64,000 bases of DNA from Nocardioides soli (GCF_014191495.1 NZ_JACHWR010000002.1:1-64000); one strand, 5' to 3'; positions 34,490-42,172 are shown, counted from the stretch's first letter. The notes: generated from the letters alone by a model not told the origin. Numbers and translations are program-made.

Positions 34490-34668
34490 GCGCCCAGCGT
34501 AGTGCCGGGCGTCAGAAGTTCTTGACGCTTCGCGCACCCATGGCACGCACTCTGCGGCGTTGCCGTCGCTTGCGAGACGAGCGGGTATGGCGGCGCTCCG
34601 GCGCCTTGCAGCGCACGCACCCTGAGCACGCCAACCGTGCAACAACTTCCAACGCACGACACTAGAGA

Positions 34669-34995
34669 TCAGGCCCCGTCGTAGGTCTCGCCGGTGTGGT
34701 CCACCGAGGAGTCGTCGGGGATCTCGTCGTCGACGTCGTCGGGATCGGGCGCCCCCGCGGGGCGGTCCCAGCTCTCGGCCAACCGCTGCGCCCGCGCGGC
34801 GAGCGCTTCGAGGTCCTCCGGGTCCGCGCCGCCGGCGCCGGCGGCGAAGCCCAGGAGGTACGTCGTGATCGGGGCGGCCGGCCGGGCCACGTTGTGGGCG
34901 GCGATCCGGGCCAGGTCGAGGATCAGTCCCTCGTCGACCTCGGTGTCCACGTCGAGGACGTCGCTGAGCTCGTCGATCCAGTCGTGGAGGTTCAC
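34669..34995 (-). CDS. DUF6457 domain protein
   Basis: A 108-residue acidic protein. The N-terminal helix MNLHDWIDELSDVLDVDTEV and ILDLARIAAHNVARPAAPIT, followed by TYLLGFAAGAGGADPEDLEA, define the small actinobacterial DUF6457 family. No enzyme motif is visible. It lies downstream of the MobA-like gene on the same strand, 93 bases away. In other actinobacteria this family is often found beside molybdenum-cofactor genes, so a role linked to that cofactor is possible. The Asp-rich C-terminus is probably disordered. Confidence 0.82.
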   Translation of the reverse strand: MNLHDWIDELSDVLDVDTEVDEGLILDLARIAAHNVARPAAPITTYLLGFAAGAGGADPEDLEALAARAQRLAESWDRPAGAPDPDDVDDEIPDDSSVDHTGETYDGA

Positions 34996-35088
34996 GCCTC
35001 CCAGATTTGCCGCTCCGCTGGGCGCGTGGCAAGCCCCTCCGCCCGACTCCGCCCGACTCCGCCGCCGGGAGGGGCCGCCGGGCGGCGG

Positions 35089-35637
35089 TCACAGGTCGCG
35101 CAGGTCCGCCCAGGTGTCGACGTCGCGGCCCTCCGCCCCCGCCGGCGCCAGCAGCGCCAGGTCGAGGCCGGCGAGCAGCGCGCGCATCGACATCCCGTGC
35201 TGCGCGCCCGGATCGGGGCGGACGCCGTCGAGCCGGTCGGCGGCCAGCACCCCGGCGAGCTGGCGGCGTCCCTCGGCGTCGGTCAGGAACGCCCCGTCCC
35301 GGCCGTCGGCCGCCTCGTGCAGCCGCCGGAACGTCGACGGCGTGACCCGCGGCATGTCCACGGCCAGCACGCCCACGGTCGCCGGCCGGCGCGCCAGCGC
35401 GTCGTACCCGGTCAGCAGCGCCGCCACCGGCCCGCCGAACCGCGGCTCCTCGCGGCAGAAGGTCACCGGCCGGGTCGTCGGCACCGGGTCGCCCACGACC
35501 ACCACCTCGTGCGCGTCGCGCAGCGCCCCGATCGCGTGCTCGAGGAGCGATCGCCCGGCGTACTCGACCGACGCCTTGTCGGCGCCGTCCATGCGCACCG
35601 CCCGACCGCCGGCCAGCACGATCGCGGCGAAGGTCAT
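35089..35637 (-). CDS. MobA-like molybdenum cofactor nucleotidyltransferase
   Basis: A 182-residue NTP transferase of the MobA/MocA type. AAIVLAGGRAVRMDGADKASV contains the nucleotide-binding LAGGxxxRM/DK pattern, with one extra residue of variation. EPRFGGPVAALLTGYDAL and LAVDMPRVTP follow the family order. It would attach GMP or CMP to molybdopterin. CO dehydrogenases, two of which are encoded at 48-58 kb, use the cytosine dinucleotide, so MocA activity is a reasonable inference. Divergent from the nitrilase gene with 18 bases between starts. Confidence 0.87.
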   Translation of the reverse strand: MTFAAIVLAGGRAVRMDGADKASVEYAGRSLLEHAIGALRDAHEVVVVGDPVPTTRPVTFCREEPRFGGPVAALLTGYDALARRPATVGVLAVDMPRVTPSTFRRLHEAADGRDGAFLTDAEGRRQLAGVLAADRLDGVRPDPGAQHGMSMRALLAGLDLALLAPAGAEGRDVDTWADLRDL

Positions 35638-35655
35638 GTGTGGCAGTCTCGCACC

Positions 35656-36420
35656 GTGGCCAGCCTGCGAGTCGCCCTCGTCCAGCACGCCTCCGGCCTG
35701 GAGCCGGACGGCAACCGCGCCCTGCTCGACCGGCTCGCGCCGGCCGGCGCCGACCTGGTGGTCTTCCCCGAGGCGTTCGCCCGTGACTTCGGACCGGCCG
35801 GCGCCGACGTCAGCCCGTACGCCGAGCCCGCGGACGGGCCGTTCGCGACCGAGCTCGCCCGGGTCGCCGGCGACCGCGGGTCGACGGTCGTGGCCGGCAT
35901 GTTCGAGCGGGGCGACGACCCCGACCGACCCTTCAACACCCTCCTCGCCCGGGGCGCCGCCGACGCGGCGTACCGCAAGATCCACCTCTACGACTCGTTC
36001 GGCTACCGCGAGTCCGACCGGCTCAGCGCGGGCCCGACCAGCCCGGTCGTGTTCGACCTGAACGGGTTCGGCGTCGGCCTGATGACCTGCTACGACCTCC
36101 GGTTCCCCGAGCTCGCGCGGGCGCTGGTCGACGCGGGGGCGGAGGTGCTGCTGGTCCCGGCCGCGTGGGTCGCCGGGCCGCACAAGGTCGACCACTGGCG
36201 CACCCTGGTGCGGGCACGGGCGATCGAGAACACCGCCTTCGTGGTCGCCGTGGGCCAGCCGGGGCCCCGCTACACCGGCCACTCGCTGGCCGTGGACCCG
36301 TTCGGCGAGGTGCTCGCCGAGGCCGGGGACGGTCCCGAGGTGGTGACCGCTGTGGTCGAGCACACGGTGCTGGAGCGGGCCCGCAGGACCAACCCCTCGC
36401 TGGCGAACCGGCGAATGTAA
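35656..36420 (+). CDS. carbon-nitrogen hydrolase (nitrilase superfamily)
   Basis: A 254-residue hydrolase with the complete Glu-Lys-Cys triad: VVFPEAFAR (Glu), YRKIHLYDSFGYRES (Lys) and LMTCYDLRFPELAR (Cys). It fits the predicted-amidohydrolase or omega-amidase/Nit branch. Substrate is not determined; deaminated glutathione and short omega-amides are common in this branch. The GTG at 35656 begins VASLRVALVQHASG. It is divergent from the MobA-like gene, and a membrane protein gene starts 11 bases after it. Confidence 0.92.
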   Translation: MASLRVALVQHASGLEPDGNRALLDRLAPAGADLVVFPEAFARDFGPAGADVSPYAEPADGPFATELARVAGDRGSTVVAGMFERGDDPDRPFNTLLARGAADAAYRKIHLYDSFGYRESDRLSAGPTSPVVFDLNGFGVGLMTCYDLRFPELARALVDAGAEVLLVPAAWVAGPHKVDHWRTLVRARAIENTAFVVAVGQPGPRYTGHSLAVDPFGEVLAEAGDGPEVVTAVVEHTVLERARRTNPSLANRRM

Positions 36421-36431
36421 CCTTCCTGCCC

Positions 36432-37628
36432 GTGTCCAGGTCCGTCCCTCGTCGTCGTGCCGCGCGTCCGTCGCGGCGCCGCGGCGGCCGGCGGACCCCG
36501 GTGGACCCGGCCCCGGTCGAGGCGCTGCCGGCCCCGGTCGACCGACCCGCCCCCGAGCCGGCGCCCGGGCCGGTCGCCGGGCCCGAACCGACCCCCGCGG
36601 TCGAACCGGTCCGCGCCGTCGGGCTGGGGCCGCGCCGGCTGACCGGACGGGAGCAGCTGGCCCGCTCCCGGTGGCCGTTCGTGCTCTGGTCGGCCGTCGT
36701 CCTGGCCGGCGTCGGCGCGCTCGTCTCGTGCCTGCTCGAGGTCGGCCCCGGCTGGCTGTGCAGCGCCGGCGCGGTGACGGTCGCCACGGCGTACTCCTGG
36801 GCGCTCGCCGTCCGCAGCGGCGGCCGGCCGGTCGTCGTCGGGCTGCTCGCCCTCGTGCTCGGCCTCGCCGCGGTGCTCAGCGGGGACGAGTCGCTGCGCA
36901 CCGGCGCCGCGGTGCTGACCTGCGTGGTCGCGTCGGTGTTCGCGGTGATGGCGACGGTCCCCGCGGTCCGCTTCATCGGCGCCGTCCGCGAGGTGGTGAT
37001 CGCGGTCGTGCTCGCCGCCGTCGGTGCGATGGCCACGGTCGGCTTCGCGCCGGTGGTGACGGTCGTGCGCTTCGAGTACGCCACGCTCGGCCTGTCGCTG
37101 CTCGGCTCCTTCGCACTCGTCTACCGGCTCGGCGCGGGTCTGCACGGCCTGGGCCGGCGCGGGCTCGTGATCGTGCTGCTCGGCACCGGGGTGCTGGCGA
37201 TCACGCTGGCCTACGCCGAGCTGCTCCGGCGCTACGGCACCCCCGGCCTGGTCGGCAACCTGCTCGACGTCGTCGTCTGGTCGCGCGACAACCTGGGGGC
37301 GTTCCCGCGGCCGCTCGAGACCGTGCTCGGCATCCCCGCCCTGGCCTGGGGGGTGCACATGCGGGCCCGCCGCCGCCAGGGGTGGTGGGTGTGTGCGTTC
37401 GGCGTCGCGGCCACGGTCTCGGTCGCACAGGCGCTGGTCAACCCCGCGGTCGCGCTCACCGAGTCGGTGCTCGCGGTGACCTACGGCGCGATCGTCGGGC
37501 TGGCGATCGGCTACGTGGTGATCCGGATCGACCTCGCCTTCACCGCGCCGCGCGGTCGGCGTGGGCGACGGGCGGAGGAGGCCGCCGCACTGCGTCCGGA
37601 GCCGTCGCGCACGCGCGCCCTGCTCTGA
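36432..37628 (+). CDS. multi-spanning membrane protein of unknown function
   Basis: A 398-residue protein. The first ~75 residues are basic and Pro-rich (VSRSVPRRRAARPSRRRGGR...), so cytoplasmic and disordered. About nine hydrophobic spans follow, e.g. WSAVVLAGVGALVSCLL, VVVGLLALVLGLAAVL, LVIVLLGTGVLAITLAYAEL and LAVTYGAIVGLAIGYVVI, ending in a short basic tail. I do not recognise a family or catalytic motif. The GTG at 36432 is close behind the nitrilase stop, so they may be cotranscribed. The 3' end overlaps the convergent gene by 89 bases. Confidence 0.75.
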   Translation: MSRSVPRRRAARPSRRRGGRRTPVDPAPVEALPAPVDRPAPEPAPGPVAGPEPTPAVEPVRAVGLGPRRLTGREQLARSRWPFVLWSAVVLAGVGALVSCLLEVGPGWLCSAGAVTVATAYSWALAVRSGGRPVVVGLLALVLGLAAVLSGDESLRTGAAVLTCVVASVFAVMATVPAVRFIGAVREVVIAVVLAAVGAMATVGFAPVVTVVRFEYATLGLSLLGSFALVYRLGAGLHGLGRRGLVIVLLGTGVLAITLAYAELLRRYGTPGLVGNLLDVVVWSRDNLGAFPRPLETVLGIPALAWGVHMRARRRQGWWVCAFGVAATVSVAQALVNPAVALTESVLAVTYGAIVGLAIGYVVIRIDLAFTAPRGRRGRRAEEAAALRPEPSRTRALL

Positions 37629-38169
37629 GTCGCCCGGTCAGCTCGAGGTCGACCGCCAGCACCGGTCCGGCGTGCAGCTCGCCGGCCGGCACCAGCAGCT
37701 CGGGGCCGACGACCACGTCGATCCCGGGCGCGGGGACCACCGCGACCCACAGCGAGCCGCGGTGGGCGGCCACCAGCTGTTCGGGGTGGTAGGTCGGGGC
37801 GCAGGCGCCGACCTCGGCCGCGACGACACTGGTGACGCCGCGGGCCCGGGCCCGCTCGACCCGGCGGCCGGAGCACCGGGGTCCGAGCACCTGGGTCGGC
37901 ACGCTCACGTCGAGGCGCACGGCGCCCGTCCAGGAGTGCTGCACCGGCAGCCGCGTGGAGATCGGCGCGTCGCCGTGGCGGTGGTAGGTCTCGTGCCCGG
38001 CCTCCCGCATCTTGCGCCACCACGCCTCGCGCTGGCGCGGGCTGCTGACCGCGGTGCCGACGTACACGTCGGCGTCCAGGCGAACCGTCGCGTCGAGGTC
38101 GTCGCAGACGTAGGGCTGCGGCACGTCGCCGGCGGTCGCCAGCGCGAGACGGAGGCGGAGCGTGGTCAC
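37540..38169 (-). CDS. hypothetical protein
   Basis: A 209-residue soluble protein that I do not recognise. The N-terminus MTTLRLRLALATAGDVPQPY is followed by WWRKMREAGHETYHRHGDA and a string of beta-like stretches (VAVVPAPGIDVVVGPELLV). Codon use is like the neighbours. It ends with a Pro/Arg-rich tail that overlaps the 3' end of the membrane protein gene, so the last ~30 residues may be less constrained. No neighbour hints at its role. Confidence 0.6.
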   Translation of the reverse strand: MTTLRLRLALATAGDVPQPYVCDDLDATVRLDADVYVGTAVSSPRQREAWWRKMREAGHETYHRHGDAPISTRLPVQHSWTGAVRLDVSVPTQVLGPRCSGRRVERARARGVTSVVAAEVGACAPTYHPEQLVAAHRGSLWVAVVPAPGIDVVVGPELLVPAGELHAGPVLAVDLELTGRLRAGRACATAPDAVRRPPPPVAHADRAAR

Positions 38170-38237
38170 GCCCGGAGGAGCAGCGACGGGGCGGGTCAGA
38201 TACGGCGTACTACGAGGTAACGGTCTAGGTTCTGAGC

Positions 38238-38471
38238 ATGCCCCGCGAACAGGTGACCGAGATCGTGGCCGAGATGGTGGCGAACGTGATGAGCGTGGCC
38301 GTCGCGCCGGGCGACCGGGTCGCGGCCGGGGACACCGTCGTGCTGCTCGAGTCGATGAAGATGGAGATCCCCGTGCTCGTCGAGGCGGCCGGGGCGGTGC
38401 GCGCGGTCAAGGTCGCCCCCGGCGACGTCGTCCAGGAGGGCGACGCGCTCCTGGAGATCGTCGCCGACTGA
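38238..38471 (+). CDS. biotin/lipoyl carrier domain protein
   Basis: A 77-residue stand-alone biotinyl domain similar to mycobacterial TB7.3/BBLP. The biotinylation motif ESMKMEIPV is at about residues 39-47 with the modified Lys in MKM. GDxV turns flank it (VAPGDRVAAGDTVV and VAPGDVVQEGDALLEI), giving the symmetrical flattened barrel. It could serve as carboxyl carrier for a carboxylase encoded elsewhere or as a biotin store. The ATG at 38238 begins MPREQVTEIVAEM. Tandem repeats begin directly at its stop. Confidence 0.92.
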   Translation: MPREQVTEIVAEMVANVMSVAVAPGDRVAAGDTVVLLESMKMEIPVLVEAAGAVRAVKVAPGDVVQEGDALLEIVAD

Positions 38472-38510
38472 CGGTCTGACGGCCCCTGACGGCCCCTGAC
38501 GGCCCCTGAC
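38471..38510 (+). repeat. 10-bp tandem repeat after biotinyl gene
   Basis: The unit ACGGCCCCTG (phase arbitrary) is repeated three times with a degenerate first copy (GGTCTGAC). It lies immediately after the stop codon at 38469-38471. Confidence 0.8.
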
Positions 38511-38516
38511 GGCCTG

Positions 38517-38778
38517 GTCTCGAGACGCCGGTCGCGACCTCCTCCGTCGGTCGCGCGGCTCCTCGACCTTGCTGCTGGGTCTCGGCCTTCGCAGGCTCAG
38601 GCCGAGGCAGCTGAGGTCGCGCGGCTCCTCGACCTTGCTGCTGGGTCTCGGCCTTCGCAAGCTCAGGCCGAGGCAGCTGAGTCTCGTGACGCCGGTCGCG
38701 ACCTCCTGCGTCGGTCGCGCGGCTCCTCGACCTTGCTGCTGGATCTCAGGCCTCGCAAGCTCGGCCTGAGGCAGCTGA
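38517..38778. repeat. 65-bp repeats in three copies with 164-bp higher period
   Basis: Copies of a 65-base unit (GTCGCGCGGCTCCTCGACC...GCAGCTGA) lie at 38550-38614, 38616-38680 and 38714-38778. The leader GTCTCGAGACGCCGGTCGCG precedes the first, and a near-identical leader precedes the third, 164 bases later. CTCAGGCCGAG and CTCGGCCT inside the unit are complementary, so each copy folds. No reading frame is credible. Confidence 0.85.
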
Positions 38779-38780
38779 AG

Positions 38781-38865
38781 CAGAGGGGGCGGGATTCGAA
38801 CCCGCGGTGGGTCTCCCCACGACCGCTTTCAAGGCGGTTCCGATCGGCCACTCCGGCACCCCTCC
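38781..38865 (-). tRNA. tRNA-Ser (anticodon UGA)
   Basis: On the minus strand the acceptor GGAGGGG at 38859-38865 pairs with CCCCTCT at 38782-38788, with a G-U wobble at 1-72. The anticodon loop is CTTGAAA (anticodon TGA). The T-arm is GCGGG-TTCGAAT-CCCGC and a long variable arm (TCGTGGGGAGACCCACC region) marks class II tRNA-Ser. CCA is not encoded; the next base before it is the discriminator G. It directly abuts the repeat array at 38778. Confidence 0.95.
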
Positions 38866-38949
38866 GTGGCCGGGCCGGGGCCCGGGCACCCGAGCAGTGT
38901 AGGGCGCCGATCTCGGTGGGCCCGCCCCAGGCCGGGGTGGGCGACCGGC

Positions 38950-39333
38950 CTACTCGGAGCCGCCGAGCTCGAGCTCGACCTCGTCGTACGCCAGGTCGCT
39001 GAGCCGCTGGGCGTGGTGGCCGACGTCGACGAGCAGCCGCTGGAGCTCCGCGCGGACGACCTCGGGATCGGGGTGCTGGAGCACGTGGGGGCCGAGCGTG
39101 CCGATCCGGGCGAGCAGGGCGTTGCGTTCGCGAAGCACGCTGCCCTCGCGGGCGGCGGTCCAGGCCTCGGTGCCGGTGCCGGTCTCGGCGACCAGCGCGT
39201 CGCGGACGGCGGCCAGGCCCTGGCGGACCCGCCAGCGCCACTGTCCGACGGAGACCTCGGGCCGGCCGTAGGCGTCGAGCGCCTGGCCGAGGCCCAGCAG
39301 TGCGGCCGGGAGTCCCGTAGTGGTGACGGCCAT
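38950..39333 (-). CDS. conserved hypothetical protein
   Basis: A 127-residue mainly helical protein without membrane segments or known motif. It reads MAVTTTGLPAALLGLGQALD, then QWRWRVRQGLAAVRDAL, RERNALLARIGTLGP and VRAELQRLLVDVGHHAQRLS, and it ends in acidic EVELELGG. The composition (amphipathic helices with regular Leu/Ala) suggests a helical bundle. I recognise it only as a common small actinobacterial type of unknown role. Codon use fits a real gene. It lies between tRNA-Ser and a divergent membrane protein gene. Confidence 0.7.
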   Translation of the reverse strand: MAVTTTGLPAALLGLGQALDAYGRPEVSVGQWRWRVRQGLAAVRDALVAETGTGTEAWTAAREGSVLRERNALLARIGTLGPHVLQHPDPEVVRAELQRLLVDVGHHAQRLSDLAYDEVELELGGSE

Positions 39334-39442
39334 GACAACCTCCCGGTGACCCGGAGCGGTGGGGGACTACGAGTGTCGCTCCCAGGCGGCCGGACGACAA
39401 CCCGCTGTCGGCCCCGAATCCGGTGTCTTGTTCAATCAACCC

Positions 39443-39943
39443 ATGTCCGCTGCACCCGACGGCTCCCGTCCCGGACCCGATGCCGTGCCCGAGGTGTCGG
39501 AGTTCCGGTTCGCGCCCGCCTTCGCCGCCCGGCTGGTCGGCGGACTGCTGGTCGTGCTCGCCGTGCTGCTGGTGGTGACGACCGTCGTCGTCGCCGTCGC
39601 GAGCCTGCCTTTCCTGGTGCTCGTGCTGGTGGCCCTGATCGGCGTCGTCGGGGTGCTGGTGGCCGGCAACCTGCTCACCCGGCGCCTGCCGGTGGTGCAC
39701 CTGGGCCCCGACGGCTACCGGGTGCGGCTGGTGCGGGGCGCGGGCACGTCGGCGGCGGCCTGGACCGAGGTGCGGGAGGCGGTGACGACGGCGTCCGACG
39801 GGCTGCCGGTCGTCGTCCTGAGGCTCGCGGACGGGGGCACCACGACCATTCCGGTGAGCCTGCTCGACGTCGACCGCGAGGAGTTCGTACGGGTCCTCCA
39901 GGGCCACCTCCAGCGCGGCCAGGGCCTGACCCCGCTGTCGTGA
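39443..39943 (+). CDS. membrane protein with PH-like C-terminal domain, unknown function
   Basis: A 166-residue protein. After an N-terminal Pro/Asp-rich section there are two spans formed by LVGGLLVVLAVLLVVTTVVV and LPFLVLVLVALIGVVGVLVA. The C-terminal ~95 residues (VVHLGPDGYRVRLVRGAGTS, WTEVREAVTTASDGLPVVVL, TTTIPVSLLDVDREEFVRVL) look like a bacterial PH-type beta domain. No activity is known. The ATG at 39443 was chosen because the hydrophobic pair then follows a normal-length leader. It precedes the tRNA-Ser(GCU) gene. Confidence 0.75.
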   Translation: MSAAPDGSRPGPDAVPEVSEFRFAPAFAARLVGGLLVVLAVLLVVTTVVVAVASLPFLVLVLVALIGVVGVLVAGNLLTRRLPVVHLGPDGYRVRLVRGAGTSAAAWTEVREAVTTASDGLPVVVLRLADGGTTTIPVSLLDVDREEFVRVLQGHLQRGQGLTPLS

Positions 39944-40034
39944 CCCGGCCTGGACCGGGGCGCCGGTCCAGCCCCCGATCCGAGCCCTGATTCGGCACCC
40001 GTCGGTGGCTCCTTGTAGCCTGTGCTGGCTGTCG

Positions 40035-40127
40035 GGAGGCGTCGCCTAGTCCGGTCTATGGCGCCCGCCTGCTAAGCGGGTTGAGGGCAAACCCCTCTCG
40101 CGGGTTCAAATCCCGCCGCCTCCGCCA
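40035..40127 (+). tRNA. tRNA-Ser (anticodon GCU)
   Basis: The acceptor GGAGGCG pairs with CGCCTCC, and G73 is followed by an encoded CCA at 40125-40127. The anticodon loop CTGCTAA gives GCU. The T-arm is GCGGG-TTCAAAT-CCCGC and a long variable arm (TTGAGGGCAAACCCCTCTC) confirms serine. A terminator hairpin follows at 40135. Confidence 0.97.
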
Positions 40128-40134
40128 GTGATCC

Positions 40135-40166
40135 GACCCCCTTCGCGCCTCTGCGCGGAGGGGGTC
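40135..40166 (+). terminator. terminator of tRNA-Ser(GCU)
   Basis: GACCCCCTTCGCGC at 40135-40148 pairs with GCGCGGAGGGGGTC at 40153-40166 (one T-G wobble) around a CTCT loop. Confidence 0.75.
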
Positions 40167-40233
40167 GAGGCGTTGTATGGTCGATTCCGACCCGCGCTCT
40201 CCTCGCCTGCGTCCCGCGCTCCGCGGCGGCGCT

Positions 40234-40262
40234 GCAGGAGTTTGCAGGAAGTTGCATTGCAC
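40234..40262 (+). promoter_or_regulatory. candidate operator/promoter upstream of peptide gene
   Basis: TGCAGGA occurs at 40234 and 40244, and TTGCA recurs at 40253 and 40258, so TGCA words recur at ten-base steps. The region is clearly AT-richer than its surroundings. TTAATT at 40264-40269 may be a -10. The site lies about 100 bases before the peptide start. Confidence 0.35.
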
Positions 40263-40364
40263 TTAATTGAGGCATCGTTTGGCTCGGAAGGGATGCGGGC
40301 ATCCCGGATCATGGGTGGCACCGGACCATCCGTGGGGTCCGATGAGTACATGAGGTGGGTCAAC

Positions 40365-40484
40365 ATGAAGATTGCGCGCAAGATCGCGTTCGTGGTCGCC
40401 TCGGCGACCCTCAGCGTCGGCCTGCTGGGGATCTCGGCTCCGGCACACGCTGACATGAGCTGGGGTTGGTCGGTCCGCCGCTGA
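40365..40484 (+). CDS. small secreted peptide precursor
   Basis: A 39-residue precursor. MKIARKIAFVVASATLSVGL and the following LGISAPAHA form a complete Sec signal peptide with A-H-A cleavage site. The predicted mature peptide is DMSWGWSVRR, ten residues with two Trp and a basic end. The ATG at 40365 has AGGTGG six bases upstream; an earlier in-frame ATG at 40128 would overlap the tRNA terminator and is rejected. The gene faces a TrmB/LuxR-type regulator gene across a shared terminator. A pheromone role is inference; it could also be a bacteriocin-like or orphan peptide. It is easily missed by annotation because of its size. Confidence 0.7.
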   Translation: MKIARKIAFVVASATLSVGLLGISAPAHADMSWGWSVRR

Positions 40485-40573
40485 CCGAGACGCAGTTCTT
40501 GAGGCGGGAGCCGGCCACACCCCCCACGTTGCCCGGCTCCGAGGCTCACCCCCCAGAGCCCGCCTCACTGATA

Positions 40574-40607
40574 GAGGGCAGTGGCCCGCCCCCGGGCCAC
40601 TGCCCTC
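40574..40607. terminator. shared bidirectional terminator of peptide and regulator genes
   Basis: A perfect 15-base-pair stem GAGGGCAGTGGCCCG at 40574-40588 with its complement at 40593-40607 and a four-C loop. The right arm reaches the stop codon of the regulator. Confidence 0.85.
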
Positions 40608-41640
40608 AGTCTTCGCCTGGACCGTCCCCGGTGCCGTCCTCCGCCGGATCCGCCTCGGCTCGGAGGCCGAGCCGACCCAGCGAGTAGCCGAGCTGGAAGC
40701 GGGTCTCCGCGTCGAACTCCTCCTTGAGGTCGGCGACGTAGCCGGCGTAGGTGCGCGGGCTGACGCCGAGCCGCTTGGCCGAGACCGGGTCGGAGTGTCC
40801 CTCGATCAGCATCCGCATCGTCATCGCCCGTTGCTCGTCGGCGATGTGCTTGACGACCGAGGCCTCCTGGCTGGTGAACGGCCGGGCCCGCTCCCAGGAG
40901 CGCATGAACACGTCGACGAGGTAGGCGACGATCGTCGGCTCCCGGATCGCGAGCGCGATCTTGAGGTCCTGCGGCGACGGGATGATCGCCGTCCGCCGGT
41001 CGACCACGATCATCCGGTTGAAGAACTCGTCCTGGGTGCGTACCTCCGCGCCCAGCGGGCTGAGCGCCGCGACGTACTCCCGGGTGGCGGTGCTGCGCCG
41101 GGCGCTGTGCTGGTAGAGCGTGAGGATCCGCACGCCCCGCTCCAGCAGCGCCCGCTCCATCTGCAGCGACTCCTCGAGGCCCTTGCCGGTGTCCCGCCCG
41201 CTCTGCGGCTGCGCGGTGAGCACCTCCTCCTCGGCCTCGGCGCCCAGCGTCCCCAGGAACGCGTTGATCGTGTCGCCGTGCAGGTAGCGGAACGGGCCCC
41301 GCTCGGAGGCCTCCGGCGCCTTGCGCCAGGTCTGGCTGACCGTGTTCAGCGCCTCGGCCCAGCGCAGCGACTCCTCGAGGAGCAGCGCACCCTGCTGGCT
41401 CAGCGGCGCGACCACGCGTCCGTGGACCAGCCCCGGGTCCTCGGCGACCCAGCGATCATTGTCCGGGTCGAGCCGCACCAGCCCCATCTCGCGGAGCTGT
41501 TCGAACGCGTCGTGCAGATCACCGCCCGCGACGACGCGTGGCTCTCCGGCCACGATGCCGCCCGAGCTGACGATCTCCTCGTAGAGCGCCGCACCGGCGG
41601 TCTCGAAGAGCGCGCGGTCCCCCGCGTCGGATGTCCCCAC
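40606..41640 (-). CDS. TrmB/LuxR-type transcriptional regulator
   Basis: A 344-residue regulator. The N-terminal ~90 residues (VGTSDAGDRALFETAGAALY... ALFETAG, REMGLVRLDPDNDRWVAEDP) look like a winged-helix TrmB-type domain. The middle contains a phospholipase-D-like sensor fold (RILTLYQHSARRSTATREYV, RTQDEFFNRMIVVDRRTAII). The C-terminal ~70 residues carry a LuxR-type helix-turn-helix (SAKRLGVSPRTYAGYVADLK). GTG at 41640 has AGGAGG four bases upstream. Such proteins occur in many copies in actinobacteria, usually with unknown ligands. The convergent small secreted peptide is a candidate signal. A 30-base palindrome lies 62 bases upstream. Confidence 0.85.
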   Translation of the reverse strand: MGTSDAGDRALFETAGAALYEEIVSSGGIVAGEPRVVAGGDLHDAFEQLREMGLVRLDPDNDRWVAEDPGLVHGRVVAPLSQQGALLLEESLRWAEALNTVSQTWRKAPEASERGPFRYLHGDTINAFLGTLGAEAEEEVLTAQPQSGRDTGKGLEESLQMERALLERGVRILTLYQHSARRSTATREYVAALSPLGAEVRTQDEFFNRMIVVDRRTAIIPSPQDLKIALAIREPTIVAYLVDVFMRSWERARPFTSQEASVVKHIADEQRAMTMRMLIEGHSDPVSAKRLGVSPRTYAGYVADLKEEFDAETRFQLGYSLGRLGLRAEADPAEDGTGDGPGED

Positions 41641-42085
41641 ATCCCCTCCTGGCCGTTCCCCACGTCCCGTGTGGGCACGATCCTCCCACAGGGCCCCATG
41701 GCGAGGGCCCCGTCCGCGGACGGGGCCCTCGTGGGTACGGCGTACCGCGGGGTTGGTTCGCTCGGCCCCCGAGCCGGGCGCGGAGCCCGTCGAGCTCGGT
41801 CCGTCACTCCTCGGCGTCGGCACGTGGTTGATGAACGGCAGCATCGCCATCGGGTCGCGGCGCACCGCCCCGACCGGGCCGGTGTGCGGCGTCACCGCCC
41901 TTGTCTTGAGCGGTTCTGAGCGTCACTCGTGCCTTCGCGACGATCCCCGCTTCGACCCTTCGCGGACCCAGGGGAGCGCCACGACGGACCTGTCCGGCCC
42001 CCGGTCCTCGCCGTGGCGCCGACGCTGATTTCGGCCCGACCCCGACGGTCCGCTATCCTCGTCCAGTCGCTCGTGAGGGCGGCAT
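41641..42085. other. gene-free region upstream of the regulator and of tRNA-Arg
   Basis: I see no credible gene in these 445 bases. The region holds the palindrome at 41702-41731, a further short dyad CCCAC...GTGGG near 41660-41677, and, close to the tRNA, TATCCT at 42053-42058 as a likely -10 for tRNA-Arg. Confidence 0.7.
41702..41731. repeat. perfect 30-bp palindrome
   Basis: CGAGGGCCCCGTCCG is followed directly by its complement. It lies 62 bases before the start of the regulator and may be a leader hairpin or a terminator. Confidence 0.8.
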
Positions 42086-42158
42086 GCGCCCGTAGCTCAA
42101 CGGATAGAGCATCTGACTACGGATCAGAAGGTTTGGGGTTCGAATCCCTACGGGCGCG
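42086..42158 (+). tRNA. tRNA-Arg (anticodon ACG)
   Basis: The acceptor GCGCCCG pairs with CGGGCGC, the anticodon stem TCTGA/TCAGA encloses CTACGGA (anticodon ACG) and the T-arm contains GGTTCGAATCC. Discriminator is G at 42158; CCA is not encoded. The A34 should be edited to inosine by TadA. Confidence 0.96.
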
Positions 42159-42172
42159 CAGGGTGAGAGACG

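Noticed and set aside
34490..34668. Possible small gene between the quinone reductase and DUF6457 genes
   Set aside because: Short frames here have no ribosome site or conserved-looking product; the region resembles degenerate repeat sequence.
38517..38778. Repeated units resembling a CRISPR array
   Set aside because: The units are 65 bases long, one pair is separated by a single base, and there are no unique spacers of equal length or cas genes.
40128..40364. Longer version of the secreted peptide gene starting at 40128
   Set aside because: It would begin next to the tRNA CCA end, cross the tRNA terminator and put over 70 residues in front of a perfect signal peptide.
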